Assembly: GCA_018417955.1 (NCBI GenBank)
Contig: JACTVC010000034.1
Span: 248,001 to 312,000, forward strand
Direction: 5' to 3'
Source of the DNA: Laccaria trichodermophora
Taxonomy: Eukaryota; Basidiomycota; Agaricomycetes; Agaricales; Hydnangiaceae
DNA length: 64,000 nt
Made by a program: the position numbers and the translations under genes. How positions within the stretch are numbered: the first letter of the stretch is position 1; each line of letters starts with the position of its first letter. A model generated the notes under the pieces. The model saw nothing but the letters and a program-made list of their open reading frames with translations. It was not told the DNA's origin and did no database searches. Shown one piece after another: positions 11,534 through 23,800 of this stretch.

Positions 11534-13166
11534 TCACACAAAATTTAAAAAAAAAACACGCACATCAGCCTCGGGCGCATTCCCCAAGATCTTCTCAACC
11601 TTCTCCAAAACCTCATGCGTCAACTTCGGGATCACCTCAAGCGCCTTGAGGTTCTGCGTGACCTGCTCAGGACTCGACGCGCCGAGGATGACCGTGGAGG
11701 TGTTGGGATTCTTCGCGACCCATGCGAGTGCGAGGGCGCTCACGGTTGTATTAAGTTCTGTGACGGCGTTGGTGAAATTTGGATGAACGTAAGGAACAAG
11801 AGGTGACTGACCTCCCTCTGCCAACTTGGTCAGTTCTTTTACTTTACGCAACTTTTCTTGGCCTTCGGGCTCGTGTAATTTTTTAACATCGTCTTTGAAA
11901 TACTCGGAGTTGGTGTCGAAGCGTGAACCTTTGGGGATGCCGTCGTTGTACTAGAAATATGTAAGAAGATGAAGGGACACGCATTGAGAGACACACCTTC
12001 CCTGTAAGCAAACCGCCTGCCAGGCAAGAATATGCGGTAGTTCCGAGACCATATTTCTTGTAAAGGGCACTACACAGTCCTATTGGAATCCAAATAGGAC
12101 TGGAGGAGGGAAAATGCAACGCACCTGTATTCCTTCTCAGGTCGCTCACGATGGAACATGCTGTAAGGATTACTGCTTCATCAACTGCAGAGTGGGCATT
12201 AAAACGCACTTGTGTTGACATTGCTCAGCAATCGGAGCAATCAAGTTCAGCTTGGTTGCGACATCTACGCAGATGATAGATGAGCAAAGTCATTGTGGAA
12301 AACAATACCCACGATGAGCTTCTTCAATCTCGCGGGCACTCCATTCCGACGTAGCCCAATAGAAAGCCTAGATATACAACTCAGCCAAATTAAGCACTAA
12401 GTTTCCGTACATACCCATCCTTTCTCAATTACATAATTGAACGCGCGAACGATCTCCTCCATCGGAACTATGACTCATAAATAACCATACTCTCAATTCT
12501 TTTTACAGAAACGCACTCACCAGTATCATCATGACGATGAGCAAAAATGACATCTACATAATCAAGCCCCAGGCGTTCCAAGGACTCCCGAGTACCTTCA
12601 ATAATGCTTCACACATCATCAGCAGCTCCCCTTCAAACGAAAATGAAAACACGCACTGTTTCCGTGAAAGTCCCGTATCATTCGGCCCCTTCCTTGATCC
12701 CCAAAATATCTTCGTGGTGATGATAAGGTCGGTACGGCGCAGACCCAGTTCCTTGATAACGCGTCCCCTGAAAGTACGCGGAAGGCGTCCAATCGTCAGA
12801 TTGTAAGCCACAAATCCGATAGAGAGCGAACATTTCTTTCTCGGATCTCCCATCGGCATATTCCTCTGCGATATCGAACATGTTGATGCCTGCTTCGAAC
12901 GCAGTTTTGATGATTTCCTGTGCGCCGTGATTGTAGGCAGATCATAAAGTCAGCGGGGCCGGGCAGGCTACTACCTTGACGGGATCTCCGAACAGGGTAC
13001 CTCCAAACGTGAGCCCTACGAATTATACAAGTTAAACATCGTTGCAACTTCCGAGACGTTCTTAAGTACATCCACCCAAAGAAAACAGTGGCACACGCAG
13101 TCCGCTAGAACCGAGCCTGCGGAAAGGCATGTCCTTGGGGTCGTATTCCGGTTGAACGCCTGACAT
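11534..13166 (-). CDS. Aldo/keto reductase, K+-channel-beta-like (AKR1)
   Basis: NAD(P)H-dependent oxidoreductase with a TIM-barrel fold, resembling the beta subunit of voltage-gated K+ channels. The start MSGVQPEYDPKDMPFRRLG is followed by FSLGG, and removing about ten short introns gives a continuous reading. The catalytic tetrad is visible: Asp and Tyr in FDIAEEYADG, Lys in IITTKIFWG, His in VIFAHRHD. The C-terminal cofactor region reads VSALALAWVAKNPNTSTVIL then GASSPEQVTQNLKALE. The protein ends ADVRVFFLNFV. The substrate cannot be told from sequence. It lies upstream of F-box copy 1 on the same strand and is the better preserved counterpart of the relics in the array. FDIAEE differs from the FDTAEA of AKR2. 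Confidence 0.85.
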
Positions 13167-13760
13167 TGTCTGGATATGAGTGGGAGCTTTGAGGAACGCT
13201 GGTTTGTTCTTGTTTTGCTAACGACGTCAATGACGCCTAACTTATACAAAATTAACGTAGCTCCTCCCCTAAAGATACGTGTTCATTCCGTCTGCAACAT
13301 GGCTCGGGCGAAGGGCTGGATGACGATGTCTGTGGAGAATAGCGGATACGGATACTGAGTCTGAAAAATAAATTATGTAATCATCACCTGATCGCTGCTC
13401 AGCGCTAAGCTGAGTTCGTTGGACTATCGTCTCTCTCAACCACGACGGCAACATGACGGGCTTAGGTTCTGGAACGGTACCCGCTGTAAAACTGGGGAAA
13501 CATTCTCCAACTTGTTTAGAAGCACCCGGGAACTCACAAGGCATGTAAGTCCCCAGATATTCTTTCCTCGTGCCCTTGCCGATGCAACCAACACCTGAAC
13601 AGATCACGGTTTGTACAAAAATTCACGCCGCCCATGTAAAATGGCTTTGGAAACCCCTCAGGTGCGTTAGCTATCTCCGTTATCTACTCAAGACACATAC
13701 TCACGTTCCTTCCTTCAATCAAATTATAGACCATAGTGAAACTCCTACATCTCTGGTTCC
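13167..13760 (-). pseudogene. Possible gene relic upstream of AKR1
   Basis: Minus-strand coding-like blocks with plausible splice signals are present: a start MVYNLIEGRN followed by GTGAGT near 13704, then FPKPFYMGGVNFCTNRDLF, and WLRETIVQRTQLSAEQ near 13420. No single set of introns gave me one clean frame. I do not recognise the family. It may be a decayed gene or a misread of unrelated sequence. Confidence 0.25.
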
Positions 13761-14220
13761 GCTGACTATTCCAACCTCCCCTGCCGACCATCGCATGCTT
13801 TCAGCAGCGAAAGTCGTACCCCCTGGCTCACCTTCCGCTTCCCACATACCCTCTACGGCTTACCCAAGCCCTCTTTCAGCCACCACCCCATCGGCCACTT
13901 CACATACACCTCAAATAGCCCGTCTCGGACCTCGCGAGGTGGCTGTCTCATCCGCCAGCTCATTAACTGCTTTATATGCACCCACTACGCACCCTCCAAC
14001 CTCAACTACAACACTGCCTCTTCCGGAACGAAAACGTGGTCGCTCGAAAGGGAGTGTGAAGATCAAGTCAGTCACACATGGCCCCCGTCCAAGACTCGGA
14101 CAGCCTCCCGGAACTGGGTATAAGCAGAGGCTGAGGGCATCGTTGGGTGAAAATACAGCTCGGTGGCAAAGAGACCAAGGGGATAACCCCGGAAACAGGA
14201 TTCATCACCTGTTTCTTTGA
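13570..14220 (+). CDS. Hypothetical Ser/Pro/Thr-rich basic protein
   Basis: A 216-codon open frame. Residues from about 60 to 155 are rich in Ser, Pro, Thr and Ala. Residues about 156-200 are strongly basic, with ERKRGRSKGS and GPRPRLGQPPGTGYKQR, which resemble AT-hook-like DNA-binding tails. The first 50 codons overlap the opposite-strand relic and may not be used; an ATG at 13797 is an alternative start. No family recognised. It could also be a spurious frame in spacer DNA. Confidence 0.3.
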   Translation: MPLPMQPTPEQITVCTKIHAAHVKWLWKPLRCVSYLRYLLKTHTHVPSFNQIIDHSETPTSLVPLTIPTSPADHRMLSAAKVVPPGSPSASHIPSTAYPSPLSATTPSATSHTPQIARLGPREVAVSSASSLTALYAPTTHPPTSTTTLPLPERKRGRSKGSVKIKSVTHGPRPRLGQPPGTGYKQRLRASLGENTARWQRDQGDNPGNRIHHLFL

Positions 14221-14329
14221 CTTCGGAAAAATGGTAGGTTCGTTATATCAATATTATTTTTCCTTCACTAATCTACTCTTAGCTGGTCTCTGGAACAGAG
14301 TCCCCCGCCATCCCAGTTCTTCCTTGCCA

Positions 14330-14560
14330 CCCACCTAACATGCCACGGCCACGTCACCCCTCCCCACCCACAATCACTATGAACAACTAGGAATGATCAT
14401 GACGCGACAACACGACCATGCAACAACCATGGCAGAACAACGGCACACGACGAGACATGACCATTACCGAACAAGCAGGGTCCACGTCGCCGTGAGCAAC
14501 GTCACAACATACCACGGACGAACCACGACGACGACACACGATGAGGGATGATGAAGATGA
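14330..14560. repeat. T-poor ACG-rich segment, second copy
   Basis: The plus strand is poor in T and rich in CACGAC-type words, like 3125-3790. It includes GTCCACGTCGCCGTGAGCAA, close to the palindrome at 3731. The two probably belong to one repeat family, although alignment between them is patchy. Confidence 0.4.
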
Positions 14561-15400
14561 CAAGGCACGTAGTACAGGACGGCGAGGTAGTGCGAGTGCG
14601 TGGGCATTGGCATATGAAAGGGGAGGGGGTTAGAAGTGGATGGGCAGCAGAGCGGGAAGCTCTGCTTGAACGTTCGGTAAGTCGTCTACAGCACCATTCG
14701 ACTAATGAAATTCACGAACGTTCTGTAGAACCGCGTCAATTGCAATGAAGCTCGCGAGCTTTGGCTTCAATGCAGTCGACGCCATGACCGTTCGTGAAGG
14801 ATTCAACGTACGTCCACGGCCAGAACATTCCCAACTTTTCAGTCCACGATCGCACGTTCTTCCCGGCCAATACTCGACTTGACTTCACCGGCGGTCTTAA
14901 GCGGCGCGGACGAAAGCGTTCGTGGAAATCACGAGGACAGTTAGCATGCTGTGGTGGTCGGCACTTCAACTTCGGGTAAGTTGATGAAGTGGGATTCGGT
15001 ATAGGAATCTGACGTACCTTCCTTTCTAGCACCTTCCAAATGGTGGCGAGAAAAGGGAATGTCAGCGGGCACTTGCCAAGAACACCCCATAAAGTCTTGA
15101 AACGACGAGCGCGCACATCAGGAAAGCGGGGAGGGAAGCAGATGGGGGGACTCACTTTGGGCAGCATCCAAGACGACTCTAACGACTGGAGGACAATCAG
15201 CGACGACAAAACGCATTGGTAACGGAAATGGCTTACCGATCGGAGACGAGCAAAATGGAGCGAAAGGCGTCGACGTCGAAAAAGGGGGAGAGGAGGGGGT
15301 AGTAATTCAGTGTGGACGCATACATTGACGAAGAATTCTCTCCCCTAACTAGAAACGTCACGTAAGTTATCTTCGTTGATGTGCGAATTAAACGTTAAAC
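14561..15400. repeat. Array spacer repeat, copy 1
   Basis: This stretch is related to about 22850-23800 and 28300-29200. Shared landmarks are GGATGGGC[A/G]GCAGA.CGGGAAG, an intron-like block running from GTAAGT to a TGTAGAA or TATAGAA end, and GCGAAAGGCGT[C/T]GACG. It looks like decayed genic sequence that was carried along with the F-box/AKR duplications. Confidence 0.5.
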
Positions 15401-15736
15401 GACGACACTGATCTACCAATTACGCACAGTGCATGAGTGTAGTAGTGTAGTAGTTTCAAAAGGGAATGTGTCGTTGCACTTTACCCACCCGCCTGCTTGC
15501 CACCTGCATCCCTGTAACTTACACACAACTTATACAGCATTCATGTACATCGTTACATCAGCACTTGGTCAGACACCTTAAAATGAGCCCTACATTTTGC
15601 GGGTATGCGGTGGCCTCCGAGCGTGGCCACTCCTTTCTACAATTTTCACCATTCTCCAATCACTTGAACGTGGGTTCGTAATTTGATGTCTTCGGAGCGA
15701 CAATAAATTATCAGTTCATAACCATGCATTCCAAAC
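15401..15736. other. 3' flank of F-box copy 2
   Basis: Carries the downstream block shared by all five F-box genes, including CACTCCTTTCTACAATTTTC and GCGACAATAAATTATCAGTT. No gene. Confidence 0.6.
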
Positions 15737-18381
15737 TTACTTATCGAACAAATGAGCTTTGAGGGGGTCGATCTGCCAGAGACGGTTGATTGTGTCTGGG
15801 CATTTTCCACATTGGTAGATCTCTGGCGGTTCGAGTCTGACACAAATAGGGTTGCGGGGATTCAGAGGGACCAACTTTCGCTTGTCGCATATCACATCAA
15901 CGTCGACGCGAGCGCGTTTAATGGAATGCCTGAAAACCCAGCACATTAAATGTACGTCTCCCGTGGAAATAAATATATACGTACTCGTCTTTGGCGTGGC
16001 GACGCGCTTTCGCCTTTGTCGTTGCTTCATCGTAGTGCTCAGGACAGTGGTTACAACACCAGACATTGTAGTCTGAATTCGGGAAGGATTGTTCGCGTGT
16101 TCTGACGCATTCGGTCGCCTCTGCCGTCAGAAGTGCCCAAGATGTAGCGGAGGGGTGGCAGTCCGTGTTCTCCATCTCAACGACATGAGAAATCTATCCG
16201 AATCTCATATCAGCTTTGGGTATGATTAAAATCACAGGACTTACACATTCCCTCCACGTCAAGGCCTCGCGACTGCCTTTCCAAGAGATGTTGCATCCCT
16301 CGCAGAAAAACCGCGCGTTTCTCGCGTCCAGGATATTGACTGTGACTGTTTTCGGATCCATACCCAGAAGATCAATTAACACGAGTGCGCTGGCTCTGCC
16401 TGCAAGGCTTAATTGAAACCCAAACTGTGGACCAATGCATTTAAAATGAGAGCGGAGGTCTTCCAAGCCAATCAAGATCGAAGCGCGGCGTCTGAACCCG
16501 TCTTTTTCGCAAGAGGTGCAGATGAAGACATTTACGGCAAGGTCCAAGTTCTCATAAGGGGCTTTTAGCCTGGCATAGATGTTGCTTTCATGTGTCTGCA
16601 TCCAAGAATAGAGGAAAGGTGCCAGGTGACTTTGTACTAGTTCCTCTGGGAGTACTCCAACTTGGTTTGATTTTGAGGCAATGAAACCTGCAAATGGCTC
16701 GCGCTCATAAATTGCTTCCACGTTTGGCAGATTTGGCCATGAAGTTGGAGGAAGTGTCTTTTGATAAGTGCGATATTGGTCACCCACTAGCTTCTGCCTT
16801 TGGAAGATCAAAAACTGTCGCCGTCTTTCCAGTCTATCAGCCTTGTGGGCCTCGGAAGTTCGTAGAAGTTCCAGAGCAAGCTGCTTATAGGCTTGATTTA
16901 AAATTTAGAGATTGAGTACTATATTGTGAGAGGAGAAGCGTCAGCTTACAACGATAGTTAGATTTGAATCTTTCTCGGTTTAAATACTGATCAAGAAGCA
17001 CGCCAGATGCGATGTTTAGGTCCACTCGATTGTGGCCGCGTCGTAAAAGGACAGAAGCATGGCTAATACCAAGGTCAGACCTTGACATATCTGATGATAA
17101 ACATCAGATGAGATACCATTTAACCAATTGCATAATGTTGTCCTGGTGTTCCTTCTTGACTTGACAGCTCATTTGGACCATAAGTTTATTTGCCCCTGTT
17201 GATTCCTGTCCATCGACATCAGCAGTGGATTTTATGAGGAATGTGTATATATCACCTTAATGCCACGAATCACATTGGCGGATTGCAGGGATAGAAAATT
17301 CACAAATTCTAGGGATGCGCCGGGAATACCAGAAGAGATTCTCGAGTTGAAGAGGTGAAAGTGAGTGACCATCTTGCTGATATCCCATGTCAGATATCTT
17401 GGTCTCTGGTAATAGTCCTCAATACTATATGGGTAAGACTTTGAATCTAGTTTCAGCATTTAATAATAACAGCATGTCATGAAATAGAAGGAGAGTCACC
17501 TTGGCGATAAGAAGGAGGGATGCATATCAAGAGTGTATCTAGATCCTCCCTAATCCCAGGGCAATTCACATCAATGCGAAACTTATCAACATACATATCA
17601 TCCTGCATAGTCGAAAAGTACCTCCAAGTAAGTCAGAGACATCACTGAATATATCATCCACTGACCATACAGAACTGGCAAAAGCGGCGTCGAAAATGAA
17701 AATCAATCATGGCGCCTTTCCGCCCGCAATACTGTCCCAATAATCAGAATTTTAAACACAGTAGCGAAACAGCCTACATCACACGTCGCCGGGCCAAACA
17801 GCATCGACGCCCATTGCGGTTCAGATATGTCCAGGGGACACGGCGGGAGAACATCACAACACCTCTTGAACGCTTCCTTCCAGACGGACGACACCCTCCG
17901 ATCCAAAAGTATACTCCTCAGCCTCTTCGTTGAGCGTATAACGGAATAAAGGTCGATAGGATGGAGGAATTCAAAGATCTGGGTCGCACGTGGCTCAGTA
18001 AATCGGTTGAGGCAAAACCCTGAGGCATCAGAACGGACCTCGAGAAGAAGTTCAATGGGAAGATCCAGAGTGGAGGATATGTCTAGAGAAATTGGCATTG
18101 AAGCCCTGATCTCTGCCCTCCTCCGGCGCTTTATCGCAGCCGCGAACCAGTTGCCTGAGACATGGGGTGATGAGAGTGATCTGTATTCCTTATATTCTGC
18201 TTCGCAACTCACCATTCTTGAAATATGAGTTGAAACAGGAGTTAGATTCCGTCTGGAATGGAATCACCCGCTCGTAGATCTCATCAAGCTCACTGGCACT
18301 CTCCAGGTCGTTAAATGGCAGAATCCCGGCATTGGGAAGAATCATGGTGAATTCGTCGACGATTTCTTCGAACGTCATCAT
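15737..18381 (-). CDS. F-box protein, array copy 2
   Basis: Same eleven-exon layout as the other copies. Exon 1 is MMTFEEIVDEFTMILPNAG to YFKNG. Exon 2 holds NWFAAAIKRRRRAEI and LDLPIELLLE. Exon 3 is IFEFLHPIDLYSVIRSTKRL to PATCD. Exon 4 is YCGRKGAMIDFHFRRRFCQF. The tail contains LPPTSWPNLPNVEAIYE, Cys pairs ICTSC, FCEGC, CCNHC and CGKC, and ends KAHLFDK. The intron after LLLE uses GTCCGT as donor. A short intron of about 54 nt ends at GGTATTAG and joins ...QLVK to HASVLLRRGHNRVD, so the internal stop there is not coding. Likely an SCF adaptor with unknown target. Confidence 0.8.
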
Positions 18382-18440
18382 TTAGGAATGTACGGGAGCA
18401 AAGTTTTTGAGAGTTGGGCGTCGAAAGTCAAGGGGACTGA

Positions 18441-18456
18441 GTGACAGGTCTGTCAC
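18441..18456. promoter_or_regulatory. Inverted repeat GTGACAG-N2-CTGTCAC upstream of F-box copy 2
   Basis: GTGACAGGTCTGTCAC lies 60-75 bases upstream of the start codon of copy 2, followed by AATCGACTTTGACGC, which is also found upstream of copy 5. The same arms form a perfect palindrome upstream of copy 3. Position and symmetry suggest a binding site for a dimeric factor; this is inference. Confidence 0.45.
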
Positions 18457-18689
18457 AATCGACTTTGACGCACCGTGACTCGGAATCATGCTGGCCGAGC
18501 TGACCGGTCTTCATGATCACCAGCCTTTCCCGTTATCGGACAAAACACTCTTGAACTGAGACAGGCGTAAAAATCTGTCTTACGTGTTACATATTTTCCG
18601 TGAATGATGCCTGACAAATCCGATATCTAAGCTTGATCTAAGCGGTATTTCAACGGTCAACCAATGATCCAAAACCGGTCGTGCGTAAC

Positions 18690-18960
18690 TCGGCTTTGGA
18701 TGGTCGAAACGCGATCCTTTAGGGATGCCGTCGTTGTACTAAATAAAGATAGCAGTCAGGAGAACGGACGGCGGGCATTGAAGGGTAAATTATCCACTTT
18801 CCCGTGGGCAGGCGGGACCATACAGTGGTTCCGAGGCCGTATTTTTTGTAAAGCACACTTTACGATACTGTAATAGGGATGGGAGAGGATAGGTAAGGAA
18901 AGCTATAAAGGACTCGTATTTCTCCTCAGGCCGCTCGCCGTGGAACATTGTTGACGTTGT
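18690..18960 (-). pseudogene. Aldo/keto reductase relic A
   Basis: Short pieces of the reductase survive in order: the YNDGIPKGSRF region, an exon end resembling the GGLLTGK region, and MFHGERPEEKYES. The first and last thirds of the gene are gone. Flanking sequence to the left resembles the downstream flank of the intact gene at 32.6 kb, so this is a unit shortened by internal deletion. Confidence 0.75.
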
Positions 18961-19437
18961 GCTGTTATCAACGAGAGGCCTGGCCACGCTAAAATTGTTG
19001 TAAGCCATTCAATCTTCGGTGGGACTCAACAGGGTAGCAACAAGGCAGCAAGCTGGCTTTGATCTGAAATAGCGACCAACGAATTAAAATATTATAGTGC
19101 TAGTAAGGAATCCTTGTTGGATGGATGGCTGACCATGGGTAATGCGGTGAATGCAGAGTATCAGAAACATAGTGCGTTCGGGCAATAGTTTTAATAGAAC
19201 TCCTAGTAACGACACCGACCTTTCACTTGAAAATAGGTATTGTCAGATACTTTTAATTGAGCCCCCCCTTTTCCGCCGACACATTTTTCGGATATGCAAT
19301 GGCCTCCGGGCGTGGTCCTACACTCCTTTCTACAATCTTCACCACCCTCCAATCACCCAGACCTGGTTTCGTAACTTGATGTCTTCAGAGAGCGACAATA
19401 AATTTCAGTTCATAACTGGCAGGCAATCATTCCAAAC
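18961..19437. other. Unit junction and 3' flank of F-box copy 3
   Basis: No gene. Bases 19075-19180 match 8000-8110, and 19270-19437 carry the 3' block common to the F-box copies, marking the joint between tandem units. Confidence 0.5.
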
Positions 19438-22064
19438 TTACTTATCGAGCAAATGAGGTTTAAGGCGATTGATCTGCCAGAGACGGTTGGTTGTGTCCGG
19501 GCATTTTCCACATTGATAGATCTCTGGTGGTTCGAGTCCTACACAAATAGGCTTGCGGGGAGGGACAGGAATCCACTTTCGCCTGTCATATATCACATCA
19601 ACGTCGACGCGAGGGCGTTGAATGGCATGCCTGAGAACCCAGAACGTCAAATGAATGTCTCCTGTAGAAATATGTGGATATGTACGGACAGGTCTTTGGT
19701 ATGGCGAAGCACTTTCGCCTTTGTCGTTGGTTCATCGTAGTGCTCGGGACAGTGGTTACAACACCAGACATCGTATTCCGGATTCGGGAAGGGTTGTTCA
19801 CGTCTTTTGATACATTCCGTAGCCTCTGCCGTTAGAAGTGCCCAAGACGTAACGGAGGGGTGGAGATTCGTGTTTTCCACCCCAATGACATGAGAAATCT
19901 ATCCGAATCTCAGATCAGCTTTGGGTATCATCAAGATCGCACGACTTACACATTCCCTCCACGTCAAGGCCTGGCGACCAAGCACTCCCCGCTTCCGAGA
20001 AATGTCGCATCCCTCGCAGAAAAATCGTGCATCCCTGGCGTCCATATCACCGACAGTCGCTGTTTTCGGGTCCATACCCAGAAAATCAACTAGCGCGAGT
20101 ACGCTGGATCTGCTTACAGAGCTAAATCGAAACTTGAATTGTGGATCAATGCATTTAAAATGAGAGCGCAGGTCTTTCAAACCAATCAAGTCATCTTCAC
20201 AAGAAACGCAAATGAAGACATTCACAGCGAGATCCAAATTCAGATAAGACGATTCTAGCCTGGCATATATATTTCTTTCATGCGTCTGCATCCAAGAGTC
20301 GAGGAAAGGTGCCAGGTGACTTTGTACTGTTTCCTCTTGGAGCACTCCAGCTTCAGTTGAATCCGAGGCAATGAAAGCCGCAAATGGCTCGCGCTCATAG
20401 ATTACTTCCACCTTTGGCAAATTTGGCCATGAAGTTGGAGGAAGCGTCTTTTGATAGGTGTCATATTGGTCACCCACTAGCTTCTGCCTTTTAACGATCA
20501 AAAACTGTTGCCATCGTTCGAGTCTATCAATCTTGTGCGCCTCGGAAGTTCGCAGCAGTTCAAGACCAAGCTGCTTATAGGCTTGATCATAATTTCAGAT
20601 ATGGAATATATTGTGAGAAGGGAAGCCTGAGCTTACAACGATAGTTAGATCTGAATCTTTCTCGGTTTAAATACTGATCAAGCAGCTCGCCAAATGCAGT
20701 GTTTAGGTCCACTTGATCGTGACCGCGTCGTACAAGGACAGAAGCATGGCTAATACCAAGATCAGTCCTTGACATATCTGACAATAAATATCAGATGAGA
20801 TACCGTTCGATCAATTGCATAATGTTGTTTCGGTGTTCCTTCTTCACTTGATGGCGCATCTGGTTCATAAGAGTATCGGCGCCCATTGATTCCTGTTCAT
20901 CGACATGAGCAGGAGAGTGGAATTTATCAAGAATGTATACATCACCTCAATGCCACGAATCACATTGGTGGATTGCAGGGATAAAAATTTCTCAAATTCT
21001 AGGGATGCGCCGGGAATACCAGAAGAGATTCTCGAGTTGAAAAAGTGAAAGTGAGTGACCATCTTGCTGATATCCCACGTCAGATATCTTGGTCTCTGGT
21101 AATAGTCCTCAATACTATATGGGTAAGACTTTGAATCTAATTTCAGCATTTAATAATAACAGCATGTCATGAAATAGAAGGAGAGTCACCTTGGCGATAA
21201 GAAGGAGGGATGCATGTCAAGAGTGTACCCAGATCCTCCCCAATTCCAAGGCGATTCACGTTAATGCTAGACTTCTCAACATACATATCATCCTGTGCAA
21301 TTGAATGGCATTTTCACGTAAATCGAAGACACTGAATATATCATCCACTCACCATACAGACCTGGCAAAAGCGGCGTCGAAAATGAAGGTCAATCATGGC
21401 GCCTTTCCGCCCGCAATACTGTGCCAACAATTAGCATGTTTAAACATGACAGCGAAACAGCCTACATCACACGTCGCCGGGCCAAACAGCATCGAAGCCC
21501 ATTGTGGTTCTGAGATTTCCATAGGACATGGTGGGAGAGCATCAGAACATCTCTTGAATGCTTCCTTCCACAATGACGACGCCCTCCGATCCAAGAGTAT
21601 ACTCCTTAGCCTCTTCGTTGAGCGTATAACGGAATAAAGGTCGATAGGGTGGAGGAATTGAAAGATCTACGTTGGCACGTGGCTCAGTAAGTGGGTTGAC
21701 AGGGTGAAAATTTTTGGCATAAGGACGGACCTCGAGAAGAAGTTCAAGGGGGAGATCCAGAACACATGATATGTCGACAACAATTGTTCTTGAAGCCTTG
21801 ATCTCTGCCCTCCTCCGGCGCTTTATCGCAGCCGCGAACCAATTGCCTGAGACAAGGGTGATGAGTGTGTTCTGTACTCCTTATTTTCTGCTTCCCGCGA
21901 AACTCACCATTCTTGAAATATGGATTAACACCAGACTCTCCCTCGAATGGAATAACCCGCTCGTATATTTCATCAAGCTCACTAGCACTCTCCAGATCAT
22001 TGAATGGCAGAATCCCAGAATTGAAAAGAATCATGGCGAATTCGTCGACGAATGTATCGGACAA
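19438..22064 (-). CDS. F-box protein, array copy 3
   Basis: Intact by manual splicing. Starts MSDTFVDEFAMILFNSG. F-box LDLPLELLLE joins IFQFLHPIDLYSVIRSTKRL; then SEPQWASMLFGPATCD, YCGRKGAMIDLHFRRRFCQV, DDMYVEKSSINVNRLG and DSKSYPYSIEDYYQRPRYL, which is almost identical to copy 2. The long C-terminal exon has a deletion of about ten residues after VSCEDD relative to the others. Ends KPHLLDK. Copies 2 and 3 are the closest pair in the middle exons, while the last exons drift more. Confidence 0.8.
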
Positions 22065-22106
22065 GTTTTGAGAGTTGGGCGTCGAAAGTCAAGGGCAATC
22101 TTCGGT

Positions 22107-22122
22107 GTGACAGATCTGTCAC
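22107..22122. promoter_or_regulatory. Perfect 16-bp palindrome upstream of F-box copy 3
   Basis: GTGACAGATCTGTCAC is its own reverse complement and ends 43 bases before the start codon of copy 3. Related sites lie upstream of copies 2 and 5. Confidence 0.5.
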
Positions 22123-22244
22123 CTTCAAGTTGGCCAAGCTGACCACCAACCTTTGGCCACGACAACGCGGTAATACGCTCTCTTTACCACCGCTGGATCC
22201 ACTAATCAATCGAAAGGTACATCCTTACCTCGCATCTTCCGTTA

Positions 22245-22425
22245 TCCTGTGAGCGAACCTGCTGGCAAGGCAGGACAATGCGATGCTGCAGAGGCCGTAT
22301 TTTTTGTACGGCGCACTTGAAGATAGAATTAGGGTTTGAAGAGGATCAGGGAAAGTCACTATATAACGCACTGGTATTCCTTCTCGGGTCGCTCGCGGTG
22401 GAACATAAGGGCACTGCTCAACAAT
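22245..22425 (-). pseudogene. Aldo/keto reductase relic B
   Basis: A short central piece of the reductase remains: the exon encoding the LYKKYGLGTT/GGLLTG region in damaged form, the intron before it, and MFHRERPEKEYQC. The CAATCGGAGCAATTC string matches the QCQ exon of the intact copies. Both ends of the gene are missing. This is a shorter remnant than relic A. Confidence 0.7.
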
Positions 22426-23800
22426 CGGAGCAATTCTCTATACGCACACTTGGATGAACGCAGGATCAACACAGCTGCCCCCCAAAACGACTGGACGTTC
22501 GGAAGCTCTCGACCGGGTACCGTTACTGTCACTCTCCTTACTGTGCTCCTTCCGTCGTTGGTATACGCGTGTTTGCACATCCTTCCACTTACCACCATCA
22601 TCTACAACGACGACGACGCGAAAACCTCAGGTCAGGCGATGTGGAGAGTGTTTAGGGCAACGACGACGATGCGTGAATGGTAAGTAAGCTGTGTTTACGT
22701 TGATATGTGCAAGGGAATGACGGTCGACTCAAGGTCAACTCAGAAAGTCTCATTTTTCATTATTCAGCAATCACTACATTTCAACGACGTCGCGCCGGAT
22801 AGTCCAACGGGGGGTGGTGACGACCACGCGAGGGATAGCGAGCGAAGGCGATGTCGTGGATTTGAGAGGTTGATGGCTGATTGGTGAAGGACGGACGAAA
22901 CGTTGACAAGAACTGTTGGGACATTGGGTGAGGCAGTTCGAGAACGTGGGCATGACGTTGGCTTTGAAGCGGATGGGCGGCAGAACGGGAAGCTCTCCTT
23001 TCGCGGTTGGGTAAGTGGTCTTCAGCATCATTTGATTATTAAAACTCACGAACCTTTTATAGAACCACACCAATTGCAACGAAGCCGCCATGCGTTTTAC
23101 AGCACCCTCCTGAAATGTTGCGGGTTGAAGGGGATTGACAGCGAGTGCTTACTGTCGCAGGGTAAGCAACCGTTCTCAAAGACAGGAATCGAAAGTGACG
23201 TACCTTCAGCGTGAACGCATACATTGACGAAGAAGCCGTTCCCCCGACTAGAAACATCAAGCAAGTTGTCTTCGTGATGCGCGGGATAAACGACAATACT
23301 CACTCGACATTGAGAACACCCAATAAAGTCGTGAAACGGCGAGCGTATCTAGAAGGCGTGGAGGTCAAGCAGAGAGGGACACTCGCTGTGGGCGACATCC
23401 AAGGCGACGCAAATGACTGTGGAGGATATCAGCGACGACAGATCGCATGGCAAACGGAAACGGCTTACCGACCGGAGACGAGCAAGATGGAGTGAAAAGC
23501 GTCGACGTTGAGGAGGAGGCGGAGAGGGTAGGTGGGCGCATATATTGACGAAGCTACTGGAAACGTCGTGTGTGCAAGTGTGTGTGATATATGACGACAC
23601 TGACCTGATATGGAAAACATCCAATGGAGTCCTGAAAAGACGTGCGAGTGTATCAGAAAAGCGGGGAGGGAAGCAGATGGGGGACTCACCGCGGCATCTC
23701 AGACAACAAAACCCAATGTGAATGGAGAGGGCTTACTGACCGAGGCTGTGGAGCGAAAGGCGTCGACGTCGAGAGGGAAGAGGAGGGGAAGGAGAGGCTA
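22426..23800. repeat. Array spacer repeat, copy 2
   Basis: Spacer sequence with the landmarks listed for 14561-15400. The block GAAGCAGATGGGGG...GCGAAAGGCGTCGACG recurs near 15130 and 23660, and a related version near 23370-23510, so the spacer itself has been partly duplicated. Many open frames here are short and unsupported. Confidence 0.5.

Noticed and set aside
17080..17115. Stop after WYLI in F-box copy 2 (and the like in other copies) taken as the end of a gene, with a second gene starting MSRSDLG
   Set aside because: A 54-nt intron with GTATCT donor, CTGAC branch site and GGTATTAG acceptor joins the two parts in frame in every copy.
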